Source: CAZTQN01 sp964615765 (GTDB lineage: Bacteria > Planctomycetota > Phycisphaerae > Phycisphaerales > UBA1924). Taken from it: a stretch of 64,000 bases of DNA. The notes under the pieces were generated by a model. That model ran no database searches. It was not told the origin of the DNA and worked only from the letters and a program-made list of their open reading frames with translations. Every line of letters starts with the position of its first letter. Position 1 is the stretch's first letter. Below, piece by piece: positions 28,878-39,906 of the stretch. The translations under genes and the position numbers were made by a program. The stretch lies in assembly GCA_964615765.1 (NCBI GenBank), contig CAZTQN010000003.1, forward strand, positions 62,001-126,000. The letters are read 5' to 3'.

Positions 28878-30506
28878 ATGACGACGGCCCCCAACACCCG
28901 CACGCTCATCAGCCTCCCCACCATCAACGCGATGATCACGCCCGCCCGCGGCTCGTGCCCCGGGCACGTTCGCCCGCCCGGCGCCGAGCGACCGGCCTGC
29001 GCTGGAAGCGCGGCGTGCTCCGGCAAGTGCAACATCCAGACGCCGCTCGCCGAGCCCACCGCCGCGGACCGCGCCGCCAGCGCCGACGACGCCGCCGCCC
29101 GCAGCGTGCTGTCCACGCTCAACCCCGATGGCACGCGTCGCTGGCTGTGCCCGAAGCCGAGCCACGGCAAGTTCTGGAACCGCCGCCGCGCACTGGCCTA
29201 CGTCCTCATCGCGCTCTACGCCGCGCTCCCGTGGATCCCAATCAACGGGCACCCCGCCGTGCTACTCGACCTCGCGACGCGCCGCTTCCACATCTTCGGG
29301 GCGACCTTCCTGCCGACCGACACGCTGCTGCTGGCGCTCCTGCTCGTCGGCATCTTCGTCTCGGTCTTCCTCTTCACGGCGGTCCTCGGCCGCGTCTGGT
29401 GCGGGTGGGCCTGCCCGCAGACGGTGTACATGGAGTTCCTGTACCGCCCCATCGAACGCTTCTTCGAGGGCACGCCCGGCCGGGCCAAGAAGGGCATCCT
29501 GCAGACCACCGCCCTGGGCAGCATCCTCAAGTACGCCGCGTTCCTGGTCATCAGCGCGCACCTCGCGAACACCTTCCTCGCCTACTTCGTCGGCGTCGAA
29601 AACATGATGCACTGGACGCTGCAGTCGCCGCTGCAGCACGTCACGCCGTTCCTCGTGTTCGCCGTCGTCACCGCGCTGATGATGTTCGACTTCGCGTTCT
29701 TTCGCGAGCAGACGTGCATCGTCGCCTGCCCGTACGGGCGCATGCAGTCCGCCCTGCTCGACAAAGGCTCGCTCATCGTCTCGTACGACCGTGCCCGCGG
29801 CGAGCCGCGCGGCCGCAAGAGCAAGGCCGCCCACTCCACGCCATCCGAAACCGTCGGCGAACTTGCCGCCAAGCCCGGCGACTGCGTCGACTGCGGCCTC
29901 TGCGTCGCCACCTGCCCGACGGGCATCGACATCCGCAACGGCCTGCAGATGGAGTGCATCCACTGCACGCAGTGCATCGACGCCTGCGACGCCGTCATGA
30001 CCAAGCTGAGCCGCCCCACCGGGCTCATCCGCTACGCCTCGCAGAACACGCTCCGCGGCGAGCAGCGCTCCTTCTGGCGCCCGCGCGTGGTCATCTACCC
30101 CGCCATCCTCGCGATCGTCGCGACCGCCTTCATTGTCGTGCTTGTCAACAAAGCGCCCGTCGAGTTCCGCCTGCTCCGCGCCCGCGGCACCTCGTTCGTC
30201 GCGCTCGACGACGGCCGCATCGCCAACAACCTCTCGTTCAAGTTCACCAACCGGTGCGACACGGACGCCACCTACCGCGTTGAGCCCGTCGCACCCGCGG
30301 GCCTCGCCGTCATCGCCGACGAGAACCCCGTCGCGCTCCAGCCGGGCCAGATGAAGACCGTGCTCGGCCAACTCGCGCTGCCGCTCGAGGCCCTCCGCGC
30401 CGGGCCGGGCGCGATCGACGCCACCGTGCGCATCGTCGGCGACGGCTACCAGCGCGAGGTGCACTTCAAGATGTTCGGCCCCGCCACGACCGGAGCTCGC
30501 CCATGA
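28878..30506 (+). CDS. ccoG: CcoG/FixG/RdxA ferredoxin-like membrane protein (cupric reductase of cbb3 assembly)
   Basis: 542 residues. Hydrophobic segments with CGWACPQTVYMEF and CIVACPYGRMQ, then two [4Fe-4S] motifs: Cys336/339/342/346 and Cys360/363/366/370, then the C-terminal membrane helix and an Ig-like FixG domain. CcoG reduces Cu(II) to Cu(I) for the oxidase. A Cys-bearing stretch before the first helix (Cys27, 41, 47, 51) is extra. ATG 28878 with GGAG 9 nt upstream is chosen; the open frame reaches further upstream inside ccoP without similarity. Confidence 0.92.
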   Translation: MTTAPNTRTLISLPTINAMITPARGSCPGHVRPPGAERPACAGSAACSGKCNIQTPLAEPTAADRAASADDAAARSVLSTLNPDGTRRWLCPKPSHGKFWNRRRALAYVLIALYAALPWIPINGHPAVLLDLATRRFHIFGATFLPTDTLLLALLLVGIFVSVFLFTAVLGRVWCGWACPQTVYMEFLYRPIERFFEGTPGRAKKGILQTTALGSILKYAAFLVISAHLANTFLAYFVGVENMMHWTLQSPLQHVTPFLVFAVVTALMMFDFAFFREQTCIVACPYGRMQSALLDKGSLIVSYDRARGEPRGRKSKAAHSTPSETVGELAAKPGDCVDCGLCVATCPTGIDIRNGLQMECIHCTQCIDACDAVMTKLSRPTGLIRYASQNTLRGEQRSFWRPRVVIYPAILAIVATAFIVVLVNKAPVEFRLLRARGTSFVALDDGRIANNLSFKFTNRCDTDATYRVEPVAPAGLAVIADENPVALQPGQMKTVLGQLALPLEALRAGPGAIDATVRIVGDGYQREVHFKMFGPATTGARP

Positions 30507-31126
30507 TCCCCATCGTCACGATGCTCGACGGTCGCGAGCGCGTCCGCCCGCCCGCGCCGCACGTGGACGGTCGCCCCGGCCTGCTGACCCGCCTGCGTCG
30601 CCTCCCGAAAACCGGCGGCTTCTGGATCGGCGTTGTCTTCGCGTTCATCGGGCTGAACTTCGTCATCGTCACCATCACCATCACCGCGTCGCAAATGAGC
30701 CGCACACCTGTCGAGCCCGACTACTACCGCCGCGCCCTGAAGTGGGACCAGTCGGCACAGCAAACGGCGATGAACCGCTCGCTGGGCTGGGTGCTCACGC
30801 CCGAAGTCGTGCCACCGCTCGCCGCGACAGAGAACGCGCCGCCCGCAGCGCCCCGCCTGCGCATCCGCCTGGTCGACTCCGCCAAGAACCCCATCCGCAC
30901 GGCGACGGTCGTGTGCGAACTCTTCCACGAGTCGGACCCGACATCGGCGCGTGAAGTCACGCTCCAGGGCGGCGAGGGCGGCGTGTACATCGCCGACACG
31001 TCGATCGATCGCCCCGGCCTCTGGCGTGCCAACTTCACCTGCCGCGCGTCTGCGATGACGTTCACCACCTCCGAGCAGCTCGAACTGGCCCCGAGCCAGG
31101 TCGGTCCATCCGGAGCCCGCCAATGA
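30503..31126 (+). CDS. fixH: FixH/CcoH-type cbb3 assembly protein
   Basis: 207 residues. A basic N-terminus and one membrane helix (about 40-62, GFWIGVVFAFIGLNFVIV) are followed by PVEPDYYRRALKWDQ, the FixH signature, and a periplasmic beta domain. FixH is needed to mature the oxidase. The ATG overlaps the ccoG stop (ATGA). Confidence 0.88.
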   Translation: MIPIVTMLDGRERVRPPAPHVDGRPGLLTRLRRLPKTGGFWIGVVFAFIGLNFVIVTITITASQMSRTPVEPDYYRRALKWDQSAQQTAMNRSLGWVLTPEVVPPLAATENAPPAAPRLRIRLVDSAKNPIRTATVVCELFHESDPTSAREVTLQGGEGGVYIADTSIDRPGLWRANFTCRASAMTFTTSEQLELAPSQVGPSGARQ

Positions 31127-31947
31127 TCGCGCTGCTCACCGGCGTGTTCACCGCCAGCCTCTTGGGCAGCGTGCACTGCGCCGGCATGTGCGGCCCCTTG
31201 GCGGTGGTCGCGGCCTCGCCGGTGCAACTCACGGCGGGCGGGCGCCCGATCCCGCCGCGCGAGCGCACGCCGCACACGACTCGCTGGTGGCGCTCCCTCG
31301 CCGCCGAGGGCTCGCTGCGACTGTCGGGCATCTACCACCTTGCGCGTTTGTCGACCTACGCGGCGCTCGGCGCCATCGCCGGCGCCGTCGGTCACGCGGT
31401 GAATCTCAGCGGTTCCGCCGTCGGGCTCGAGCGAGCCGCCGTCGTTCTCGCCGCGTCCACGCTGCTCATCATGGGCCTGGTCATGCTCGCGCGGGAACTG
31501 GGCCTGCGGCTGCCCGCCAGCGCGCTGCCGGCACGCCTGACCGCGCCGCTGAAAACGCTGCACGCCCGCGCTGCCCGCACCGGGCCCGCCGCCCGGGCCG
31601 CGATCATCGGTCTGGCGACGGCGCTGCTGCCCTGCGGCTGGCTATATGCGTTCATCATCTCCGCCGCCGGCACCGCCCACCCGATCTCCGGCGCACTCGT
31701 CATGCTCGCGTTCTGGGCCGGCACGGTGCCGATTCTCACGCTCGTCGGCGTTGGTGCTCACCGCGCGCTGCGTCCGCTCCGCCGGCACATCCCGGCCCTC
31801 ACCGCCACGCTGCTGATTCTCTCCGGCAGCGCCGCGCTGGTCTGGCGGGCCTCGCCCGTGCTCGCCACGCCGACCGCCACCAGCGCCGGCGCTCCGCCCG
31901 CCTGCCCGCTGTGCGAGATGCACCAGGCCAAGAAGACCGCCCCGTGA
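31123..31947 (+). CDS. TauE/SafE-like (COG2836-type) membrane protein of the cbb3 assembly locus
   Basis: 274 residues, six hydrophobic segments. The N-terminal GSVHCAGMCGP motif, with two cysteines in the first helix, and IGLATALLPCGWLYAF are typical of the sulfite-exporter-like family found in cco clusters, thought to take part in metal or redox handling during assembly. The C-terminus ends with CPLCEM, another possible metal site. ATG overlaps the fixH stop by 4 bp. Confidence 0.85.
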   Translation: MIALLTGVFTASLLGSVHCAGMCGPLAVVAASPVQLTAGGRPIPPRERTPHTTRWWRSLAAEGSLRLSGIYHLARLSTYAALGAIAGAVGHAVNLSGSAVGLERAAVVLAASTLLIMGLVMLARELGLRLPASALPARLTAPLKTLHARAARTGPAARAAIIGLATALLPCGWLYAFIISAAGTAHPISGALVMLAFWAGTVPILTLVGVGAHRALRPLRRHIPALTATLLILSGSAALVWRASPVLATPTATSAGAPPACPLCEMHQAKKTAP

Positions 31948-34523
31948 CGACCTCCGCCCCGCCCATCCTCGCGCCCACGACCGACGCAGTCGGCGCGCTC
32001 ACGCCGGCTCCGCACGGGCCGCGTCGCTCGCACGAGCCCCAGTGCACACACTGCGGCTTGCCCGTCCCGCGCGGACTCATCCTTGGCAACGCCGCCGAGC
32101 AGTTCTGCTGCACCGGCTGCCAGACGGCGTACGCGATCATCCATTCCTGCGGGCTCGACCGCTACTACGCACTTCGCGAACCCGCGCTCGACCAGCCCGA
32201 CCGCCCGCGCGCCACCGACCGCTCCTACGCCGAGTTCGATCAGGACGCGTTCCGCGAGCTCTACGTCCGCGGGCATCGCGGCGAACAGTGCTCGACGGAC
32301 CTCCTGCTGCAAGGTGTGCACTGCGGCGCGTGCGTGTGGCTTGTCGAGCGCTTGCCGCAACTGCTCCCCGGCGTCGCCGAGGCCCGCCTGAACTTCCGGC
32401 GCAGCACGCTCACCGTCACGTGGAACGACGGGGCCGTTTCGCTGGCGCAGATCGCGCGATTGCTGGACTCGATCGGCTACCCGCCGGCCCCCGCGCGCGA
32501 CGCCCGCGCCCGCCGCGCCGCGCAGAACGAAGACCGCCGCCAGCTCATCCGCATCGGCGTCGCCGGCGCGTGCGCCGGGAACGTGATGCTGCTGGCGATC
32601 TGTCTCTACGCGGGCCTGTTCGACGGGATCGACCACGCCCACGAGCAGTTCTTCCGGTGGCTGAGCCTGGGCATCACCGCCGTCAGCCTCGCGTGGCCCG
32701 GTCGCGTCTTCTTCCGCTCGTCGCTGGCCGCGATCCGCACGCGCACGCCGCACCTGGATGTCCCGATCACGCTCGCCCTGCTCGTCGGCGCGGTATGGAG
32801 CGTGTACACCACGATCCGCGGCTCGGGCGAGATCTACTTCGACTCGCTCAGCGTGCTGGTCTTCGTCCTGCTCTGCGGACGCTTCGTGCAGCACCGCCAG
32901 CAGCGTTCCGCCGCCGACGCGCTCGAACTGCTCTTCTCGCTCACGCCCACCTCCGCCCGGCGCGTCGACGCGGGCGTCGTCACAGAAGTCCCCATCGAGT
33001 CGCTCGCGCCCGGCGACTTGGTCGAGGTCCGCGCGGGCGACGCCCTTCCCGCCGACGGCGTCGTCGAACACGGTGAAAGCCGCGTCGACCAGGCCCTGCT
33101 CACCGGCGAATCGCGCCCGGTGCACGCCGGCGTCGGCTCCACCGTCTGCGCCGGGGCCGTCAACGTCTCCAGCACGCTGCGCGTCCGTGTTCACGCCGCC
33201 GGCGAGCGCTCGCGCATCGGCCGCCTCATGGCCCTCGTCGAGCAAGCCGCACAGCGCAAAGCCCCGATCGTCCAGCTCGCCGACACGCTCTCGGCGTGGT
33301 TCATCGTGGGGATGATCTCGCTCGCCGTCATCGCCGGCGCGGCGTGGATGTTCATCGACCCGGCCCGTGCCGTCGATCAGGCCGTCGCGCTCCTCGTCGT
33401 CACCTGCCCGTGCGCCCTGGGCCTGGCGACGCCGCTCTCGCTTACCGTCGCGCTGGGCCGCGCGGCCCGCGCCGGCATGCTCGTCAAAGGCGCCGATTCG
33501 GTGCAGCGCCTCGCCGGGGCCCGCACGATCATCCTCGACAAGACCGGCACGCTGACGACCGGGCGCATGTCCGCCGCGTTCGTCGACGCCGACCCCGACG
33601 CGCTCCGCCTCGCCGCCGCGCTCGAGGCCCACTCAACGCACCCGATCGCCCGCGCCCTGGTCGCGGATCTCACGCCGCCCGACGACACCGCGCCCGCCCC
33701 GACAGTCGACGCCGTCCGCCCGATCGCCGGCGCCGGCATCGCCGGACGCGTCGACGATCATGCGGTCATCGTCGGCTCACCCGCGCTTATCACACGCGAA
33801 CTCGGCGTGCCGCTCACTGTTCCCGCCGCGATCGCCGCCGGCCATCTCACGCCCGTCGTCATCGCGATCGACGGCGTGATCCGCGGCTACCTCGGCTTCG
33901 GCGACCGCCTCCGCCCCGACGCCGCCGACGCCGTTGCCACCTTGCGCAATCTCGGGCTGAACGTCCGCATCCTCTCCGGCGACGACCCCGCCGTCGTCGC
34001 GCGTGTGGCCGCGTCGCTGAACGTCACCGACTATCGCGGCGGGGCCACGCCCGAAGACAAGCTCGCCGCCGTCGAAACCCTGCAAAGCGCCGGGCACGAC
34101 TGCATTTTCGTGGGCGACGGCGTGAACGACGCCGCCGCCCTCGCCGCCGCCGCCGTGGGCGTCGCGGTCCACGGCGGGGCCGAAGCCAGCCTCACCGTCG
34201 CCGACGCCTACATCACCCGCCCCGGACTGAGCGGCATCGTCGAACTCGTCGAGGGCAGCCGGCGCACGATGTCCATCATCCGGCGCACGCTCGTCGCCAG
34301 CTTCATGTACAATCTGCTCGCCGTCGCCGGCACGCTCGCGGGCTTCGTCACGCCGCTGCTGGCCGCTCTCATCATGCCGCTGAGCTCGATCACCGTCCTC
34401 AGCGCGGCCCTCGCGATGCGCAGCTTCGACCTGCCCGGCCGCCCCCGCTCATCACCTTCACGCCGCACACCGAACGCCGCACTCGCCCCCGCCGCACCTC
34501 TCACCAGCGAGGTCATCCCGTGA
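31944..34523 (+). CDS. ccoI: CcoI/FixI-type copper-transporting P1B ATPase
   Basis: 859 residues. N-terminal zinc-finger-like pairs CTHC (34-37) and CCTGC (55-59), an HMA metal-binding domain with CGAC (127-130), eight membrane segments, the ion-path CPC (488-490), TGES, the phosphorylation site DKTGT (Asp532), the HP dipeptide and GDGVND (724-729). It supplies Cu(I) for the CcoN binuclear centre. GTG start overlaps the previous stop. Confidence 0.93.
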   Translation: MTTSAPPILAPTTDAVGALTPAPHGPRRSHEPQCTHCGLPVPRGLILGNAAEQFCCTGCQTAYAIIHSCGLDRYYALREPALDQPDRPRATDRSYAEFDQDAFRELYVRGHRGEQCSTDLLLQGVHCGACVWLVERLPQLLPGVAEARLNFRRSTLTVTWNDGAVSLAQIARLLDSIGYPPAPARDARARRAAQNEDRRQLIRIGVAGACAGNVMLLAICLYAGLFDGIDHAHEQFFRWLSLGITAVSLAWPGRVFFRSSLAAIRTRTPHLDVPITLALLVGAVWSVYTTIRGSGEIYFDSLSVLVFVLLCGRFVQHRQQRSAADALELLFSLTPTSARRVDAGVVTEVPIESLAPGDLVEVRAGDALPADGVVEHGESRVDQALLTGESRPVHAGVGSTVCAGAVNVSSTLRVRVHAAGERSRIGRLMALVEQAAQRKAPIVQLADTLSAWFIVGMISLAVIAGAAWMFIDPARAVDQAVALLVVTCPCALGLATPLSLTVALGRAARAGMLVKGADSVQRLAGARTIILDKTGTLTTGRMSAAFVDADPDALRLAAALEAHSTHPIARALVADLTPPDDTAPAPTVDAVRPIAGAGIAGRVDDHAVIVGSPALITRELGVPLTVPAAIAAGHLTPVVIAIDGVIRGYLGFGDRLRPDAADAVATLRNLGLNVRILSGDDPAVVARVAASLNVTDYRGGATPEDKLAAVETLQSAGHDCIFVGDGVNDAAALAAAAVGVAVHGGAEASLTVADAYITRPGLSGIVELVEGSRRTMSIIRRTLVASFMYNLLAVAGTLAGFVTPLLAALIMPLSSITVLSAALAMRSFDLPGRPRSSPSRRTPNAALAPAAPLTSEVIP

Positions 34524-34657
34524 GCGTCATGTACCTGGTCATCCCGCTCGCCCTTCTGCTCGCTGGCCTCGCTGTGTGGGGATTCATCCGCGCCGCCCGC
34601 GCTGGCCAGTTCGACGATCTCGACACGCCCGCCCTCCGCGCCCTGCACGACGATTGA
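34520..34657 (+). CDS. ccoS: CcoS/FixS cbb3 maturation protein
   Basis: 45 residues: one membrane helix followed by GQFDDLDTPA, the hallmark of CcoS. Needed for putting haem b and copper into CcoN. Starts at GTG 34520 overlapping ccoI by 4 bp; ATG at 34529 is an alternative. Last gene of the overlapping series. Confidence 0.9.
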   Translation: MSVMYLVIPLALLLAGLAVWGFIRAARAGQFDDLDTPALRALHDD

Positions 34658-34757
34658 CCCGCGACAATCCGCCCGGACCATTGCTCACCCGTTGCTCGCA
34701 CCGGCCGGCGCCCGTTCATCCCGCTCGCCCTCATTCGCCCGCTACCCTCAGCCCACG

Positions 34758-36299
34758 ATGACCGGGTGGCTCTGGATCACGTTCGCCGCGCTCGTCTCCG
34801 GCCTGGTCGTCCTCGACCTGTTCCTCCTCACCCGGCGGCCGCGCGCTGTCTCGCCCAGCGAAGCCCGCGCCTCGCTGGCCCTCTGGGTGCTGTCCGCGCT
34901 CGGCTTCAGCATCCTCCTTTCCCACGTTTACCAGACCAACTGGCAGAGCCTGGGCGAGATCCTCAGCGACCCGATCCTCGGCGCCAAGCCCGACGGCGAG
35001 AGCGCCTGGCTCCAGTTCGTCACCTGCTACATCCTCGAGATCGCCCTCAGCCTCGACAATATCGCCGTCCTGGTCATCCTCTACACCTTCTACAAAGTCC
35101 CCAGGGCCATGCTCGCCCGCGTGCTGTTCTGGAACGTCGTCGCCTCGCTGGTCGCGCGATTCGCCATGATCCACGGGGCCGCGACGGTCCTACGCCTGTC
35201 CGAGTGGTTCCACTGGGTCCTGGGCGGCGTGCTCCTGCTCGCCGTGCTCCGCGTGCTCGTCCTGCCCGACGAACAAACCGACTTCGACCGCCGCTGGTAC
35301 GTGCGTCTCCTCCGCCGCGTCGTGCCCGTCGTCCAGGGCGCCGAGCCCAACCATCTGATCACCCACGTCAACGGGCGCCTCGCGATCACGCCGCTGATGC
35401 TCGTTGTCCTCACCGCGGCCTTGCTCGATGTCGCATTCGCGATCGACTCGGTCCCCGCGCTGCTCTCGGTCACCAAGGAGCCGTTCATCGCCTTCAGCGC
35501 CAGCGCCTTCGCCGTGCTCGCGCTCCGTTCGCTCTATCTCGCGCTGGCCGGCTCGGTGGGACGTTTCCGATACCTGAAGATCTCGATCGCCGCGGTCCTG
35601 CTCATCGTCACCGTGAAGATGTTCCTGGCCCGCACGCACGACGAGTTCCGTGACCTGCCGACGCTCATCACGCTCGCCGGCGTGTCCGGGATCATGATGA
35701 TCGGCGTGGGCGCTTCGGTGTGGCGCAACCGCGTGCTGCAGGAGCGTTCCGGCGACCTGCTCGTCGCCCCGCGCCCGGCCCCGATCGAGGACATCACCGA
35801 AGCCGTCGACGCCACCCGCCGCAACCTCCGCAAGGTCGCGATCCTCATCGCTGGCACCGTCGTCATCATCGTCGGCGTGATGATCACGCCGCTCCCCGGG
35901 CCGGGCCCGATGGTCCTCATCCCCCTCGGGCTGGGCATCCTCGCGACCGAGTTCGTGTGGGCCCGCTCGCTGCTGCAGCGCCTCAAGACCGGCGCCTTCA
36001 ACCTCAGCGATCAGGCCGACCGGCTCGTCGACCGCACCACCATCTGGTTCATCCCGCTCGTGCTCATCGGGTGGTGGCTGGTCGCCTCGGCCGCCTGGTG
36101 GCTGATCACCACCCGCCAGCTCGACGAGCGCCTCATCGGCCGCCAGATTCCCTGGTACCTCTACCTCGTCATCTTCGGCAGCCCGTTCGTCCCCGTTTTG
36201 ACGTGGGCGTTCAACTATCTGCGCAAGCGCTACCGCCGCGGCGGGCCGCCCCCCCCACCGCCTCCGCCAACGTCCTCCGGCTCATCCGATCAGCGGTAA
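34758..36299 (+). CDS. TerC/Alx-family membrane protein with C-terminal PGPGW-type domain
   Basis: 513 residues. The N-terminal part (about 1-320) is TerC-like: CYILEIALSLDNIAVLVIL and ALLDVAFAIDSVPALLSVT, the two acidic helices that bind metal (manganese efflux in Alx/TerC relatives). The second part has ITPLPGPGPMVLIPLGLGIL, the PGPGW transmembrane family, then two more helices and a proline-rich tail. These are usually separate proteins. 100 bp downstream of ccoS, same strand, perhaps read through. ATG at 34758. Confidence 0.85.
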   Translation: MTGWLWITFAALVSGLVVLDLFLLTRRPRAVSPSEARASLALWVLSALGFSILLSHVYQTNWQSLGEILSDPILGAKPDGESAWLQFVTCYILEIALSLDNIAVLVILYTFYKVPRAMLARVLFWNVVASLVARFAMIHGAATVLRLSEWFHWVLGGVLLLAVLRVLVLPDEQTDFDRRWYVRLLRRVVPVVQGAEPNHLITHVNGRLAITPLMLVVLTAALLDVAFAIDSVPALLSVTKEPFIAFSASAFAVLALRSLYLALAGSVGRFRYLKISIAAVLLIVTVKMFLARTHDEFRDLPTLITLAGVSGIMMIGVGASVWRNRVLQERSGDLLVAPRPAPIEDITEAVDATRRNLRKVAILIAGTVVIIVGVMITPLPGPGPMVLIPLGLGILATEFVWARSLLQRLKTGAFNLSDQADRLVDRTTIWFIPLVLIGWWLVASAAWWLITTRQLDERLIGRQIPWYLYLVIFGSPFVPVLTWAFNYLRKRYRRGGPPPPPPPPTSSGSSDQR

Positions 36300-36416
36300 C
36301 CCCGCCGCGCGGAACAACCCGCTCGCCGCGGCCGCGCTCGCGGCGCACAACGCTACCAACCGCGCTCGCCGCAGCTGCTCAACCTCCGCCCACACCGCTC
36401 CGAGCATTGACGCGGG

Positions 36417-36584
36417 TTACTTGCTGTCGCCGGTGATGGCGCGCTTGGTGCCGTCGCTGGCTTCCTGCAGGTCGCGCCCCGCGCCGCTGACGGTGTTGCA
36501 CGCCGCCGCCGCCAGCGCCCACGCCGCCAGCACCGCCGCGATCGCCATCTTCACCGAACGCTCGCTCTTGATCATCTCGCGCAT
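36417..36584 (-). CDS. Entericidin-like small lipoprotein
   Basis: 55 residues. Basic N-terminus, hydrophobic stretch and lipobox ALAAAAC (Cys29), then NTVSGAGRDLQEASDG, the core of the entericidin A/B family. These envelope lipopeptides are linked to stress and programmed death in enterics; the role elsewhere is unknown. ATG 36584 has GGAG 8 nt upstream. Confidence 0.82.
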   Translation of the reverse strand: MREMIKSERSVKMAIAAVLAAWALAAAACNTVSGAGRDLQEASDGTKRAITGDSK

Positions 36585-36695
36585 GGACCGTGCTCCGTGA
36601 TCGAGGAATCTGCTCCTCGGCCCGAGCATACTCAACCGTCTCCACCGGCTCCACCGGGTCACGGGCTGCACCGGCTGCACCGGCTGAAACTCGGG

Positions 36696-36730
36696 AAAGA
36701 AAACAGCCGGTGACACACGGTCACCGGCTG
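36696..36730 (-). terminator. Rho-independent terminator of clpX
   Basis: Minus strand: CAGCCGGTGAC - CGTGT - GTCACCGGCTG (36730-36704), a perfect 11-bp stem, then TTTTCTTT (36703-36696). Located 52 bp after the clpX stop. It is the clearest intrinsic terminator in the window. Confidence 0.92.
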
Positions 36731-36781
36731 GTCACAATCACTCCGTCGCGGCGTCGCAACCGACTCCGCGCGATCGCCATC

Positions 36782-38203
<1,422 letters not shown>

Positions 38204-38423
38204 GAACGCCTCTCGCGGTGGTTCCGTGTCCGGACAATCAAGGGGCTGAGCGCCGACAGTAGGCGGCCGGTCGCTCCACGCCTGTCAAACAACAACGGGC
38301 GATCATCCGTCTATCGACCGTCACCCGCGTCGGCTGCACCCGCAGAACCCCCGATCCGGCGGGTCCGCGCCTGGTCAGCCGTCGCTCGCCGTCATCCTAC
38401 GCAAACCTCCCCCACTCTCCGAG

Positions 38424-39053
38424 TCATTCGACCGTTTTTTCGCGCTGTTCACCGGCGTCGCCCCGCTCAGGCGGCAAGCGCCGTCCAAGCAGATCAAACC
38501 CCGGCGCCGCGCGCCGTTCGCCCGTGTCCACCGGCTTATCGGCCCGCGACCCGGTCCCGCTCGCAGGCGGTCTGCCCGCTCGCGCGACCGGCGGTGCTTC
38601 ATCCTTCTTCCGCCCGCCGCCCGACGACTTTCCGGTCGTTGCCCCGCCCGCCCGCCCGCCACGCCCATCGCCCAGACGCCCATCGCCCAAACGCCCATCG
38701 CCCAGCACATCGGCGAGCATCCCCAGCCCCGACAGATCCCGCGCCGCCTTGCTCTCCTCCGCGGCGGCCCGCTTCAGGTCCATCCGCCGCGCCGCGGCGT
38801 GCGCCATCGTCCGGCGGATCGCCTCGAACTCCGCGCCGCTGATCTCCCCGCGCGCCGCCATCGCGCGGATCTGTTCCATCGTCCCGGCTTCATCCGCCCG
38901 CCCTCCCTCGATCGCCTTCCGCCGCAGCCGCACCGCCACCGCGCCGCCGATCAGCGCGATCACCAGCCCCACGCCCACCAGCGGGAGAATCTCCCCCACC
39001 GCCCCGTTCGACCGCGTTCCTTGCGCAAGCACTTCGAAGACGCTCACGCACAC
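38424..39053 (-). CDS. Single-pass membrane protein with SHOCT-like segment and LGDGR repeats
   Basis: 209 residues from a GTG. One membrane helix (about 20-42) is followed by a helical segment with ARGEISGAEFEAIRRTM, like the short C-terminal oligomerisation (SHOCT) motif. Next come three LGDGR units encoded by a 15-bp tandem repeat (38661-38705), then a disordered Gly/Pro/charged tail. No function can be assigned. Confidence 0.55.
   Translation of the reverse strand: MCVSVFEVLAQGTRSNGAVGEILPLVGVGLVIALIGGAVAVRLRRKAIEGGRADEAGTMEQIRAMAARGEISGAEFEAIRRTMAHAAARRMDLKRAAAEESKAARDLSGLGMLADVLGDGRLGDGRLGDGRGGRAGGATTGKSSGGGRKKDEAPPVARAGRPPASGTGSRADKPVDTGERRAAPGFDLLGRRLPPERGDAGEQREKTVE
38661..38705. 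repeat. 15-bp in-frame tandem repeat, 3 units
   Basis: ACGCCCATCGCCCAG repeated three times with one change in unit two. It encodes LGDGR on the minus strand; copy number changes would keep the reading frame. Confidence 0.85.
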
Positions 39054-39084
39054 ACTCTATTCCCGCACCGCCCCTCGCCCCACC

Positions 39085-39906
39085 TCACCCGCCGGCCACG
39101 ATCGCGTCGCGGATCGGCGTCAAGAGCCGCGGCGCCACGCACGTCGCCGTCAGATGCTCCGCCGCCTCCGACAACTCCTTCAGCACGCCCGGCAACTCCC
39201 GCACATCACCGAACGGCCCGTACTTCCGCACGATCAGATACAGGCTGATCGGCTCGTCGCCGTACTGCCCCGTCCGCACCTGCCGCGCGCTCGTCCGCGT
39301 CTTCACCTCCACGTGCGCCTGCAGGTCGAGCCCCTCGCTCAGCCCCAGCCCGATCAGCGGCTGGAAGTCCAGCGGCACCGCCGGCGACCGCCACCCATCC
39401 TTGACCGCCTGCTCGCTGATCAGGCTCGCGAGCGGCGAATCGCCCAAGAGCGCGTTGAACACGATCGCGTCATGATTGCCCGACGCCGGCAGATCGAAGC
39501 CGAACAGCAGTTCCACGTGATCGACATCCAGCGCACTGATGTCCAGGAAGCACGGCGCCGTCTCCAGAACCAGCCGGTGCAGCGCGTACCCTTCCGTATC
39601 GTCGTTGGGATTCACCGTCCCCGAGCGGACGCTGGTCCGGCGCACGGCGAGCCAGTTCTGGCACGGGCTGCCCGACCCCGTCAGGGCCGGCGCCACGGCG
39701 CTCGCCCCCGCACTCGCCGACTCCCCCCGCGTCTCCAGCGCCAGCTCGTGGTCATACCGCCGCAGACGATCCATGCCGGGCATCTGCTTGCGAACACGAT
39801 CGAACAGCGACAGCACCGTGTCCCGTTTCAGCGGCAGGTCCATTTTCAGGTTGACCCGCTGATTGATGTAGAAGTCCGAGGCGTACGCCGGGAATCCGTT
39901 CATCAT
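39085..39906 (-). CDS. Conserved-looking hypothetical protein
   Basis: 273 residues, soluble, no signal peptide or membrane segment. Begins MMNGFPAYASDFYINQRVN; mid-region CFLDISALDVDHVELLFGFDL and LISEQAVKDGW. Low complexity is limited to a short Ala/Ser stretch. ATG 39906 with GGAG 8 nt upstream. I do not recognise a family. It lies next to the single-pass membrane protein on the same strand (31 bp apart), perhaps co-transcribed. Confidence 0.65.
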   Translation of the reverse strand: MMNGFPAYASDFYINQRVNLKMDLPLKRDTVLSLFDRVRKQMPGMDRLRRYDHELALETRGESASAGASAVAPALTGSGSPCQNWLAVRRTSVRSGTVNPNDDTEGYALHRLVLETAPCFLDISALDVDHVELLFGFDLPASGNHDAIVFNALLGDSPLASLISEQAVKDGWRSPAVPLDFQPLIGLGLSEGLDLQAHVEVKTRTSARQVRTGQYGDEPISLYLIVRKYGPFGDVRELPGVLKELSEAAEHLTATCVAPRLLTPIRDAIVAGG

